Origin: Chachezhania antarctica
GTDB lineage: Bacteria; Pseudomonadota; Alphaproteobacteria; Rhodobacterales; Rhodobacteraceae
NCBI RefSeq assembly: GCF_003646465.1
Contig: NZ_QZEX01000001.1
Coordinates: 520,236 to 584,235, forward strand
Direction: 5' to 3'
DNA length: 64,000 bases
Shown: positions 17,695 to 27,664 of the stretch, piece after piece
How positions within the stretch are numbered: the first letter of the stretch is position 1
How the letters are laid out: each line of letters starts with the position of its first letter
Made by a program: the position numbers and the translations under genes
Notes under the pieces: model-generated
What the model was told of the DNA's origin: nothing
What the model saw: only the letters and a program-made list of their open reading frames with translations
The model's database searches: none

Positions 17695-17784
17695 GTGGAA
17701 TCTGCCGCGGCGCCGGCGCTTTTAGCATCATCGGAATTTTTCTTGCGTCTTGTCGTTGGTTTTCCGCCACCGCCGCCCGGAAAC

Positions 17785-17812
17785 AAAAAAGCCCGGGCGC
17801 GAACGCCCGGGC
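17785..17812 (-). terminator. Rho-independent terminator of glnK-amtB
   Basis: Perfect nine-base arms GCCCGGGCG and CGCCCGGGC with a CGAA tetraloop. On the minus strand the hairpin is followed by six T (AAAAAA at 17785-17790). It lies 27 bases after the amtB stop. Confidence 0.9.
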
Positions 17813-17838
17813 CGTCTTCCGGCTGATGGGAGGAGGTA

Positions 17839-19167
<1,329 letters not shown>

Positions 19168-19198
19168 TGTCCTTGTTCCCCTTGGTCCCTCACCGCAC

Positions 19199-19606
<408 letters not shown>

Positions 19607-19811
19607 TCAAGACGGGCGCGCAGGGAAAGGTGACCCCGCGACCGTCTTGCAAAGGGGTCTGTCGGGACGAATGTGCGCATTTTCTGCACAGAATTTGGAA
19701 AAAGATCAAAAATTAGGCGAACTTGTAAAATACGACATGCGCGGCTGCTCTCAACAAAGCGCCGCCGGCGCTGTATGGTGTCTCCAACAATAAAGCCAGG
19801 CAGAGCAGAGC

Positions 19812-22085
19812 ATGACCGATTCATCCAAGGCGCGACCGCGGCTGGTTGCCGAACGCAGTGGCAAAAGCCCGCGCGCGACGGCCAAGACCGCCGCAGGCGG
19901 AGGCGGGAGGAAACCCCCGCCGAAGAAGCCCGCCAAGACACCGCCACCGAAGAAGCCGGCGCGCAAGCGCAGTGGCGGCGGGGGCGGTGGCAATACGGGC
20001 GGCGGCGGTCCCATAGGCTGGCTCTTCCGGGCCATCATGGGCCTGTTCCGGCTGATCTTCCGCGTGATCTGGGGCCTGTTCTGGCGCGTCTCGCTGATCG
20101 TGGCGGTGCTGCTGGGCTTTGCCGTGGCCTATGTCTACACCACCCTGCCCGAGGCCAGCGCGCTTTATGACGGGCGGGCAAGGGGTTCGGTTACGTTGCT
20201 TGACCGGAACGGCGACACGTTCGCCTGGCGGGGCGATCAGTACGGTGGCCAGGTGACGGCGGACGACATGTCGCCTTATCTCCGCAATGCCGTCGTCGCG
20301 ACCGAGGACAAGCGTTTCTACTGGCATCCCGGCGTCGATCCGCGCGGCGTGGCCAGCGCCGTGGCGATCAACCTGCGCGAAGGGCGCGGACCGCTGTCGG
20401 GGCATGGCGGGTCCACCATCACGCAACAGACGGCCAAGTTGTTGTGTCTTGGCGATGCCTACGATCCGTCGTCGGGCATGACCGAAGCGGAATACGAGGC
20501 CGATTGCCGCGAAACCACGCTGTGGCGGAAGATCAAGGAAGCCATCTTCGCCATGGCGATGGAGGTCAAGTATTCCAAGGACGAGATCCTTGCGATCTAC
20601 ATGAACCGCGCCTTCCTTGGCGCGGGCGCCCGCGGGTTCGAAGCGGCCGCCCAGCGGTATTTCGACCGCACCGCGGATCAGGTCACCCCGGCGCAGGCGG
20701 CGATGCTGGCCGGGCTGCTGGTGGCGCCGTCGCGCTACGCCCCCACCGCCGATCTGGAGCGGTCGCAGAACCGTGCGGCCGTGATCGTGGGCCTGATGGA
20801 GGAACAGGGCTATCTGACCAAGGCCGAGGCCGACCAGGCCCGCGCCCAGCCCGCCGTCCTGTCCGAAGCCGCGGCCGCCCGTGCCGGCGGGTATTTCGCC
20901 GACTGGGTGATGTCGACCGGGCCCGATTTCTTCACCCGCAACACCACGGAAGACGTGATCATTCGCACGACGCTGGATCCGCATATCCAGCAGGCCGCGG
21001 AAGAGGCGATGAAGATCATCTTCCAGGAGAAGGTGAAGGACGGCTCCGAAGCGCAGGCGGCCATCGTGGTCATGTCGCCCGATGGTGCCGTGCGCGGCAT
21101 GGTCGGCGGGCGCGACACGCGGGTGTCGGGCGCCTTCAACCGTGCGACGCAGGCCGTGCGCCAGCCCGGATCGGCCTTCAAGCCGTTCATCTATGCCACG
21201 GCGCTGGAGGTCGGGTATTCTCCGAACGATACCGTGGTCGACGAGCCGTTCTGCATGGACATCCCGGGTTCGGGCCGCTGGTGCCCCGACAATTATACCC
21301 ACAAGCACTATGGCCGCGTGACGCTGACCCATGCGCTGAAGGATTCGCTGAACATTCCCGCGATCAAGGTGTCCGAAAGCGTCGGCCGCGATCTGGTGCG
21401 CCGCGTGGCGGGCGATTTCGGCATCGCCAGCGATCTGGCCGACGGTCCGTCGCTGGCGCTCGGCGTGTCGGAAAGCACGCTGATCGAGATGACGGGCGCC
21501 TATGCGGGCATCCTGAACGGCGGCTCGTCGGTGACACCCTACGGGCTGGAGGAACTGCGGCTTCAGGGCGATGACACGCCCCTGATCGGCGCCTCGGGCG
21601 GCATGGGCGAACGGGTGATCCGGCAGGAAGCGGCGGAACAGCTTGTCTGGATGATGGAAAAGGTTATCACCGAAGGCTCCGGTGGGCGGGCGCAACTGCC
21701 AGGCTGGCAGGCGGCGGGCAAGACCGGCACCAGCCAGTCGTCCCGCGATGCATGGTTCATCGGTTTCACCGCGGATTACGTCGTCGGCGTCTGGATGGGC
21801 TACGACGACAACTCCCCGCTCGAAGGCGTCACCGGCGGCGGGCTTCCGGCCGAGATCTGGCGCGAGACGATGATCCGCGTGCAGGAAGGCCAGACACCGC
21901 GGCCCCTGCCCATGCGCCCCCCGGAAGGCGGCGCGCAGGCGCGCGAGCCCGACCTGAACGCCATCGACCCGGTCCCGCCCCGTTCCGGCGGACTGGGGCA
22001 GAGCATCGACAACCTTGTGCAGGGCATCTTTGGCGGGGGCGGAGGCGCACCCGAGGCGCCAAAGGTCGAGGGCGGCGACCGCTAG
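19812..22085 (+). CDS. Class A penicillin-binding protein (PBP1-type glycosyltransferase/transpeptidase)
   Basis: A 757-residue bifunctional peptidoglycan synthase. A low-complexity cytoplasmic tail rich in Gly, Pro and Lys (about 20-70) precedes one membrane helix (about 93-113). The GT51 domain shows ATEDKRFYWHPGVD (catalytic Glu near 164) and GGSTITQQTAK. The transpeptidase domain carries the SxxK serine in GSAFKPF (about 454), SLN in DSLNIPAI (about 512) and KTGTS (about 637). The C-terminus is a short Gly/Pro-rich tail. It is divergent from glnK. It could be called PBP1A/1C-like; I give no gene symbol because roseobacters carry several paralogues. Confidence 0.94.
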   Translation: MTDSSKARPRLVAERSGKSPRATAKTAAGGGGRKPPPKKPAKTPPPKKPARKRSGGGGGGNTGGGGPIGWLFRAIMGLFRLIFRVIWGLFWRVSLIVAVLLGFAVAYVYTTLPEASALYDGRARGSVTLLDRNGDTFAWRGDQYGGQVTADDMSPYLRNAVVATEDKRFYWHPGVDPRGVASAVAINLREGRGPLSGHGGSTITQQTAKLLCLGDAYDPSSGMTEAEYEADCRETTLWRKIKEAIFAMAMEVKYSKDEILAIYMNRAFLGAGARGFEAAAQRYFDRTADQVTPAQAAMLAGLLVAPSRYAPTADLERSQNRAAVIVGLMEEQGYLTKAEADQARAQPAVLSEAAAARAGGYFADWVMSTGPDFFTRNTTEDVIIRTTLDPHIQQAAEEAMKIIFQEKVKDGSEAQAAIVVMSPDGAVRGMVGGRDTRVSGAFNRATQAVRQPGSAFKPFIYATALEVGYSPNDTVVDEPFCMDIPGSGRWCPDNYTHKHYGRVTLTHALKDSLNIPAIKVSESVGRDLVRRVAGDFGIASDLADGPSLALGVSESTLIEMTGAYAGILNGGSSVTPYGLEELRLQGDDTPLIGASGGMGERVIRQEAAEQLVWMMEKVITEGSGGRAQLPGWQAAGKTGTSQSSRDAWFIGFTADYVVGVWMGYDDNSPLEGVTGGGLPAEIWRETMIRVQEGQTPRPLPMRPPEGGAQAREPDLNAIDPVPPRSGGLGQSIDNLVQGIFGGGGGAPEAPKVEGGDR

Positions 22086-22126
22086 CCGGGCGGCGCGGTG
22101 TCATGCGCCGCACGGCTGGCCGCGGT

Positions 22127-22418
22127 CTACCGGCCGTAGTCACGGATGATCCGCAGGCGGTAACCGCGGAAGATCCCCGCCCGGCCCTTCGACTGGGGCC
22201 GGCGAAGCGCGGCCAGCGCGCGCAATTCTTCCCGCGCGGTCTCGTCCCGGAAGCAGGACAGCGACGGCAGCTCGCCCGGCGTCTTCAGGCTTTCGAACCG
22301 TTCGACCGACACGAAGCCGTCGATCTCGCGCACCAGGGGGCGCCAGTTCGGCGGCAATGTCGAGATAGGCATCGCGCTGGCCCTCTGCCGGTTCGACCTC
22401 GAAGACAACGGCAATCAT
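22127..22418 (-). pseudogene. ABM-family (antibiotic biosynthesis monooxygenase-like) gene with single-base frameshift
   Basis: The gene starts at the ATG complementary to 22416-22418 and encodes MIAVVFEVEPAEGQRDAYLD followed by IAAELAP. It then leaves frame at a run of five G (plus strand 22336-22340). Removing one base restores a continuous 96-residue protein continuing LVREIDGFVSVERFESL and ending SKGRAGIFRGYRLRII. The intact family is a small dimeric alpha+beta barrel of unknown substrate. The change could be a real null mutation, a phase-variable tract (unlikely at five bases) or a sequencing error. Confidence 0.75.
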
Positions 22419-22629
22419 GGGCTCCGTTTCCGCATGTCGTGTTGCGGGCAATCCTAAAACGGACCGTCGCGGCACGGTTCGGTCGCGGCCGAAGCGGCGC
22501 CATGGCCGTTTCGCTATCGGCGACGATCCGGGTCGAAATCTCGATATTATCCAACCTTTGCCCAGATCTTGCCTGATTTCGCCACCATACCCGGCCTTCA
22601 AGCCACATCTGCGCCTGCAAGGACCGAAC

Positions 22630-23535
22630 ATGGACCGCCTGACTGAAATGGAAGCCTTCGCCAATGTCGTCGATCAGGGCGGGTTCACCGACGCGGCCCG
22701 GAAGATGGGGATCTCGAAATCCGCGGTATCAAAGCACGTGTCGAGCCTGGAGGCGCGGCTGGGCGCACGGCTTCTGAACCGCACCACCCGCCGCGTCAGC
22801 CCGACCGAGATCGGCCTCGCCTATTATGACCGCGCCCGCCGGGTCCTGAACGATGCGGGAGAGGCAGATGCGCTCGTTTCCGCGATGCAGTCGGCGCCGT
22901 CGGGCCTTTTGCGGGTGTCTGTCGCGACGGATTTCGGCGTGAACCATGTCTCGCCTATCCTGGGCGGCTTCCTGACCGATTTCCCCGATATCACCGTGAA
23001 CATGGTCCTGAACAATCGCTTCGTGGAACTGATCTCGGAAGGGTTCGACGTGGCCATCCGGATCGGAGAGCTCGAGGATTCCACGCTCCGCGCCCGCAAG
23101 CTGGCGGAAACCACCCGCCGCATGGTGGCCAGCCCCGGCTATTTCGCGCGCCACGGCCGGCCCGCGCGGATCGACGATCTGAGCGACCACAAGCTCCTGC
23201 ACTATTCCACCCAGTCGAACGCCGCGGTGTGGAAGCTGACCGCGCCCTCGGGCGAGAAGCGACAGGTCCGGTCGGGAGGTGGGCTGTCGGTCAATGACGG
23301 CCAGTCGCTGCTGAACGCCGCGATCTCCGGGCTGGGGATCGCCTACCTGCCCAGCTATCTCTACTGCGCGGCGATGGAAAAGGGGCTGATCGAAGACGCG
23401 ATGCCGTCGCTGCCGGTCGAACGGCAGGGCATCTACGCCGTCTACCCGCCGGGGCGCTTCACTCAGCCCAAGGTCCGCGCGTTCATCGACTTCCTTGCCC
23501 ATCAGTTCGACGGCAAGGGCCCGATGAACTGGTAG
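22630..23535 (+). CDS. LysR-family transcriptional regulator
   Basis: A 301-residue LysR regulator. The N-terminal winged helix (about 1-60) reads MDRLTEMEAFANVVDQGGFTDAARKMGISKSAVSKHVSSLEARLGARLLNRTTR in overlapping pieces, and the substrate-binding domain follows from about residue 90 (GLLRVSVATDFG). It resembles the AaeR/DhgR-like branch by its MDRLTEMEAF start. ATG at 22630 follows AAGGACC; upstream in-frame sequence has no homology. The gene is divergent from the frameshifted ABM gene, which is therefore its likeliest target. The inducer is unknown. Confidence 0.92.
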   Translation: MDRLTEMEAFANVVDQGGFTDAARKMGISKSAVSKHVSSLEARLGARLLNRTTRRVSPTEIGLAYYDRARRVLNDAGEADALVSAMQSAPSGLLRVSVATDFGVNHVSPILGGFLTDFPDITVNMVLNNRFVELISEGFDVAIRIGELEDSTLRARKLAETTRRMVASPGYFARHGRPARIDDLSDHKLLHYSTQSNAAVWKLTAPSGEKRQVRSGGGLSVNDGQSLLNAAISGLGIAYLPSYLYCAAMEKGLIEDAMPSLPVERQGIYAVYPPGRFTQPKVRAFIDFLAHQFDGKGPMNW

Positions 23536-23597
23536 CGCCTTGCGGCGGGTGCCCCTCTGTCGTCTGATCGGCGGATGGGCCGGGCGTTTCTGCCGGA

Positions 23598-23706
23598 TGC
23601 CTCCGGCGGGAGTATTTCGGAAGAGAAGCAGCAGCGGATCCGCCATTTCTTTGGTCCCCAAATACCTCGGGGGAGTCGCCCGCTGGGCGGCGGGGGCAGA
23701 GCCCCC
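23598..23706 (-). repeat. Family A palindromic repeat, copy A2
   Basis: Starts with GCCTCCGGCGGGAGTATTT (23599-23617), then an internal segment, then CCCCAAATACCTCGGGGGAG and the palindrome GGGGGCAGAGCCCCC (23692-23706). This is the reverse orientation of A1. It lies between the convergent LysR and OmpA genes, a place for a two-way terminator. Confidence 0.8.
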
Positions 23707-23736
23707 TATGCTCTGCTTCGATCAAGCCCGAAGGCT

Positions 23737-24708
23737 TTACTCTTCCGGAAAAACCGTCAGCACCGCTTCGACCCGGCGGTTGGCTTCGCGGCCTTCGGGC
23801 GTCCGGTTCGACGTGCGAGGCGACAGGTAGCCGGTTCCGTGTGCCGAAAGCTGTCCCGGATTCACCCCGTGATCCTGCACCAGGCGGTCGCGTGCCGACC
23901 GGGCCCGTTGTTGCGACAGCCGGACGTTGGCCGATTGCGAGCCGACGGTGTCCGTGTGCCCGACCAGCGCGATGCGGGCATCTTCGTGCGCTTTCAGGAA
24001 CGCGGCCAGCGCGGCGAGCGACGGGTGCGGACCTTCGCCCAATGATGAACTGCCCTCTGCGAAGTCGAGGTCGTCCAGAACGATGTATCCGTTGCCGAGC
24101 AGCAGATCCGCGACCGATCCGTCGACCGGTGTGGGCAAGGGGATTGGCATGGGTGTGCCGGCTGCCGCATCCTCGGCGTCAACCGGGGTTGGAACCGTCG
24201 ATTCGCCAACGGTCGCGGCGATGGCCGTGATCACCTGCACGTAGGCGGCGGTGCGGCTGCGGCTGACCAGCACGCTGACGGCGTGGGTTTCGCCCTTCTT
24301 CGCGGACAGGAAGCGGAAGTTGCGCAGGTCGACATACATGTCGGGCGCGGGCAGCACGTCGGTCTGGAAGCGGAAATCGAACCCGCCGCAGGCCTGCGCC
24401 GCGCACTCGTAGACAACAGTGAAGCCCTCGGCCTGAAGTTGCGCGCGGATGGGATCGAGGATCTGCGCCGGGGTCGCGCGGCTCTGGACCAGTTGCCAGC
24501 TTTGCCGCGTGACCTTGCCCGGAAACAGTTCGACTGGAACGTCGCCGTCCCGGTAAGGGCCCGTGGGCAGGGCGTAGCCTTCGTTCTCCCGCGTCTCGTC
24601 GGACAGAACCCGCGCGTCAGCCGGCAAGGGCGGGGCGAAGGCCGCCGCAGGGACCGCAGGCAGAGCCGCGGACAGCAGGACAAGGTAGACGGCGCGGGCG
24701 CATCTCAT
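23737..24708 (-). CDS. OmpA-family outer-membrane/periplasmic protein
   Basis: A 323-residue protein. A signal peptide (about 1-23, ending PAAAFA) is followed by a long region with a paired-cysteine segment YECAAQACGGFDFRF, a proline-rich linker, and a C-terminal OmpA/MotB peptidoglycan-binding domain (about 215-320). The domain is marked by ALVGHTDTVGSQSANVRLSQQRA and TPEGREANRRVEAVL. The start overlaps the stop of the upstream AhpD-like gene (ATGA), making it the last gene of a four-gene minus-strand operon. It probably anchors the envelope to peptidoglycan. The N-terminal region is not one I can name. Confidence 0.9.
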   Translation of the reverse strand: MRCARAVYLVLLSAALPAVPAAAFAPPLPADARVLSDETRENEGYALPTGPYRDGDVPVELFPGKVTRQSWQLVQSRATPAQILDPIRAQLQAEGFTVVYECAAQACGGFDFRFQTDVLPAPDMYVDLRNFRFLSAKKGETHAVSVLVSRSRTAAYVQVITAIAATVGESTVPTPVDAEDAAAGTPMPIPLPTPVDGSVADLLLGNGYIVLDDLDFAEGSSSLGEGPHPSLAALAAFLKAHEDARIALVGHTDTVGSQSANVRLSQQRARSARDRLVQDHGVNPGQLSAHGTGYLSPRTSNRTPEGREANRRVEAVLTVFPEE

Positions 24709-25277
24709 CGGGATTGCGCGTGGTACTCGTCATTGGGCCGCATGGCGGTGGCGCTGGCCACGCGGTTCGTCATGTTGAAGAACCCGGCCACGTTGGCGAT
24801 GTCCCAGATATCGCGGTCGGTAAAGCCCACCTCGCGCAGGGTCTGGCGGTGGCTTTCCTCGATCTCTGCGCTGGCGGTGGTCATCTTCGCGGCAAAATCC
24901 AGCATCGCCCGTTGCCGCGCGTCCAGCGGCGCCACGCGGTAGTTCATCACCAGCATCTCACCCAGCATCGGATCGCCCGACAGTTCCCGCACCGCGGCGC
25001 CGTGGGCCACAAGGCAGTAGAAGCATCGGTTGATCGACGACACGACGACGGCGATCATTTCGCGCTCCAGCTTGGACAGGCCGGAAGGCGCCAGCATCAG
25101 GTCGTTGTAGAGGCCCGTGAACGCGTTCAGCTTGTCGATGTCGAAGGCATTGGCCCGCAGCACGTTCGGCACCATGCCCAGCTTTTCCACGCAGATATCG
25201 AAATAGCGTTGCGTTTCCGGCGGAAGCGGATCCACCATCGGCAGGTTCAATGCGGTGGGCGAGTTCTTGTCGGTCAT
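24705..25277 (-). CDS. Peroxidase-related enzyme (AhpD/carboxymuconolactone decarboxylase fold)
   Basis: A 190-residue protein of the CMD/AhpD superfamily. The redox motif is CFYCLVAHG (Cys-x-x-Cys with the downstream His), preceded by LEREMIAVVVSSINR, the classic family stretch. The C-terminal half, RQRAMLDFAAKMT and DIWDIANVAGFFNMTNRVAS, matches the peroxidase-related subgroup. It is probably a thiol-based peroxidase or reductase in the cytoplasm. It starts 19 bases after the GNAT gene and ends overlapping the OmpA gene. The start at 25277 was chosen because family similarity begins with MTDKNSPTALNLP. Confidence 0.88.
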   Translation of the reverse strand: MTDKNSPTALNLPMVDPLPPETQRYFDICVEKLGMVPNVLRANAFDIDKLNAFTGLYNDLMLAPSGLSKLEREMIAVVVSSINRCFYCLVAHGAAVRELSGDPMLGEMLVMNYRVAPLDARQRAMLDFAAKMTTASAEIEESHRQTLREVGFTDRDIWDIANVAGFFNMTNRVASATAMRPNDEYHAQSR

Positions 25278-25296
25278 GTCGGTCCTCTTCTCCGCC

Positions 25297-26040
25297 TCAG
25301 GACGGTGTCGCTGGCGGCCGGCGGTAATGGTACTGGCCGTAGATTTCCATCCCCAACTGGTTGTAGAGCGCGCAGGCCGCGAAGTTGTCGCGGCGGCAGA
25401 GCGCGGCGATATGGGTCGCGCCGTGGTCTGCCGCCCAGAAGGCGGCCCGGCGCAGCATCCAGCGGGCGAGGCCGTCGCGGCGATGCTGCGGGGCGACCTC
25501 GAGCGCGTGGAGCATCGCGATGGGCCCGTGAAGCGCCACGTAGGCCACGCCTGCGGGCTTGTCACCGGTGCGGCCGAAGACGGCGGTCTTTTCGCCCGCC
25601 GCGCGGTCCATCACCGCCAGCCGGGCCGGGCCTATATCGCCGTCGGCCCAGATTTCCTTCATGATCTCCAGGGGGGGCCAAATCGTGAAGGCAGTGACCG
25701 GTGGGACCTGTGTGTCGGTCAGCCGGTCCACCGGGCCGCCATACATCGCGACCGGGTCGAACACGGAAAACCCGCGCTTGCCCAGACCGGCATCCAGCCC
25801 CGGGTGATCGACATCGCGGACCATGAACAGCGGTTCCTGATCCAGCGCGCGCATTTCGGCCACGGCATCGCCGATATCGGCCTCGGACGGCCGGGAATGC
25901 GGATCGGTCAATGTCGCGGCCGACACGCGGCTGCCGCCGCCCTGGCCCTCGCGCAGCGTCCACGGTCCGGATTCGAACCGGCGCGCCGGGGCCCATGTGC
26001 CATCGATGGCATCATAGAAATCTTCGCGTGCGGCGGTCAT
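25297..26040 (-). CDS. GNAT family N-acetyltransferase
   Basis: A 247-residue acetyltransferase-like protein. The acetyl-CoA core is at the C-terminal end: LHALEVAPQHRRDGLARWMLRRAAFWAADHGA contains the R-x-x-G-x-A pyrophosphate loop, and the ALYNQLGMEIYGQYHYR tail is typical of GNAT domains. The N-terminal half (about 1-110) is a second, weaker GNAT-like or substrate domain. Its start overlaps the preceding gene by four bases, so it is the second gene of the operon. The acceptor is unknown. Confidence 0.85.
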   Translation of the reverse strand: MTAAREDFYDAIDGTWAPARRFESGPWTLREGQGGGSRVSAATLTDPHSRPSEADIGDAVAEMRALDQEPLFMVRDVDHPGLDAGLGKRGFSVFDPVAMYGGPVDRLTDTQVPPVTAFTIWPPLEIMKEIWADGDIGPARLAVMDRAAGEKTAVFGRTGDKPAGVAYVALHGPIAMLHALEVAPQHRRDGLARWMLRRAAFWAADHGATHIAALCRRDNFAACALYNQLGMEIYGQYHYRRPPATPS

Positions 26041-26759
26041 GTGCCGTACTCGGTAACCAGTTTTGTCATGGCGGCATCGACCTGCGCGCCGTCTGCCCCG
26101 CGGACAACCACGTTGGCGCCGAACACGCCATCCTTGTGGAACGGGTAGCAGCCGATGGACAGGTCGGGGTGACTTGTGGCCAGGTCGCTCAGGAAGGCCG
26201 CGATCTCGCCCTCGCCGCGCATGACGCGCAGGGACTGGGAGAGGAGCGGGCTGCCCCCCGTCAATTGCGGCAGGACCGAGGCGACCATGGCCTCGAACAC
26301 TTCGGGCACGCCGGCCATCACGTGGACGTTCTCCAGCGTGAAACCGGGCGCGACCGAGACAGGGTTCTCGATCAGCGTGGCGCCTTCGGGGATACGAGCC
26401 ATGCGCAGGCGGGCGACGTTCAGCTCTCCGCCTGTGCGCTTGTAGTGCGCCTCCAGCAGCGCGCGGGCATCGTCGCGCACGTCGATGGATGCGTCGAAAG
26501 CCTTTGCGATGCAATCGGCGGTGATGTCGTCATGGGTCGGGCCAATCCCGCCCGAGGTGAAGACATGGGTAAAGCCCGCGGACAGGGCCTTCACCGCCGA
26601 CACGATGGCGTCTTGGTCGTCCGAGACGACCCGAACCTCGGTCAGATCGATCCCCGCTTGCGTCAATTGCTGCGCAAGGAAGTACATGTTGCTGTCACGG
26701 GTCCGGCCCGAAAGGATCTCGTCCCCGATCACCAGCATCGCGGCTGTTGGGTTGGCCAT
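26037..26759 (-). CDS. Competence/damage-inducible CinA N-terminal-like molybdopterin-binding protein
   Basis: A 240-residue protein of the MoaB/Mog fold as found in the N-terminal domain of CinA. It starts AAMLVIGDEILSGRTRDSNM, followed by the anion loop FTSGGIGPTHDDIT and ENVHVMAGVP. The C-terminal nicotinamide-deamidase domain of full-length CinA is missing, as in many alphaproteobacterial stand-alone versions. It is probably a hydrolase on a nucleotide such as ADP-ribose, but this is family inference. It is the first gene of a four-gene operon (this gene, GNAT, AhpD-like, OmpA) and is divergent from sfsA. Confidence 0.9.
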   Translation of the reverse strand: MANPTAAMLVIGDEILSGRTRDSNMYFLAQQLTQAGIDLTEVRVVSDDQDAIVSAVKALSAGFTHVFTSGGIGPTHDDITADCIAKAFDASIDVRDDARALLEAHYKRTGGELNVARLRMARIPEGATLIENPVSVAPGFTLENVHVMAGVPEVFEAMVASVLPQLTGGSPLLSQSLRVMRGEGEIAAFLSDLATSHPDLSIGCYPFHKDGVFGANVVVRGADGAQVDAAMTKLVTEYGT

Positions 26760-26807
26760 GCAGGTCTCCCTTGCTTGGTGCGCCCGACAACGTATAGGCC
26801 GGCTGTC

Positions 26808-27542
26808 ATGCGCTTTGAAGCCCCCCTCGTGCCCGCCCGCCTGATCCGTCGCTACAAGCGCTTCCTGGCCGATTGCGTGCTGGAAGACGGGACGGAGGTG
26901 ACGGCCCATTGTGCCAATCCCGGCGCCATGACCGGGCTGGCCGAACCGGGAACGCGCGCCTGGCTGCTGCCGGTCAGCGATCCCAAGCGGAAGCTGCAAT
27001 GGAGCTGGAAACTGGCGGAACTGCCCACGGGGGCCCTGGCCTGCATCGATACCGGGCTTGCCAACCGGATCGTGGCCGAAGCCCTGGCCGATGGCCGTGT
27101 GCCCGGGCTGGCGGCCTATCAGACCGTCCGGCGCGAGGTCGCCTACGGACAGGGCAGCCGGGTGGATTTCCTTCTGGGAGGCGATGACCTGCTCCCGGCC
27201 TACGTCGAGGTCAAAAGCGTCACGCTGATGCGGGAGGCGGGCCTGGCCGAGTTTCCCGACACCGTCACCGCCCGCGGTGCGCGGCACCTTGCGGAGCTGG
27301 CGGAAATGGCAGCAGGCGGCGCGCGCGCGGTGCTGTTCTATCTGGTCCAGCGCAGCGATGCAGAGGCCGTGAGCGTCGCCGCCGATATCGATCCCGCCTA
27401 TGCGCAGGCTTTCACGGCGGCCCGGCAGGCGGGGGTGGAGGTGATGTGCCATGCCGCCGCGATCTCGACAGACGGCATCTCCATCGGCAGGGCCTTGCCA
27501 TTCCGGGATGCACGCAGCGCCCGTTCGGGCGGCATTTGTTAA
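26808..27542 (+). CDS. sfsA: SfsA family DNA/RNA nuclease
   Basis: A 244-residue protein with the N-terminal OB-like and C-terminal nuclease-like halves of SfsA. It starts MRFEAPLVPARLIRRYKRFLADC and contains AHCANPGAMTGL, RVDFLL and YVEVKSVTL, which holds the acidic and lysine residues of the PD-(D/E)XK-like site. The C-terminus carries AVLFYLVQRSDA. It was first described as a sugar-fermentation stimulator and is now seen as a nucleic-acid-binding nuclease. ATG at 26808 sits 48 bases from the divergent CinA-like start; long in-frame upstream sequence is antisense to other genes. Confidence 0.95.
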   Translation: MRFEAPLVPARLIRRYKRFLADCVLEDGTEVTAHCANPGAMTGLAEPGTRAWLLPVSDPKRKLQWSWKLAELPTGALACIDTGLANRIVAEALADGRVPGLAAYQTVRREVAYGQGSRVDFLLGGDDLLPAYVEVKSVTLMREAGLAEFPDTVTARGARHLAELAEMAAGGARAVLFYLVQRSDAEAVSVAADIDPAYAQAFTAARQAGVEVMCHAAAISTDGISIGRALPFRDARSARSGGIC

Positions 27543-27664
27543 CATAAGTTTGGCAGCATTTCGTCCGACGCGGTGATGACCCTCCGTCAATGCTGCAGGT
27601 GCGCGGTGGTGCCTCTGGCGCTCGCGGAACGAAAGTCTTATGTTGCAGTATGAGAGATAGGTCG

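Noticed and set aside
19671-19694. Dyad TGTGC-N9-GCACA upstream of glnK as an NtrC site
   Set aside because: The half-sites are in the wrong orientation for the NtrC consensus (GCAC...GTGC), and no sigma54 promoter is visible beside it.
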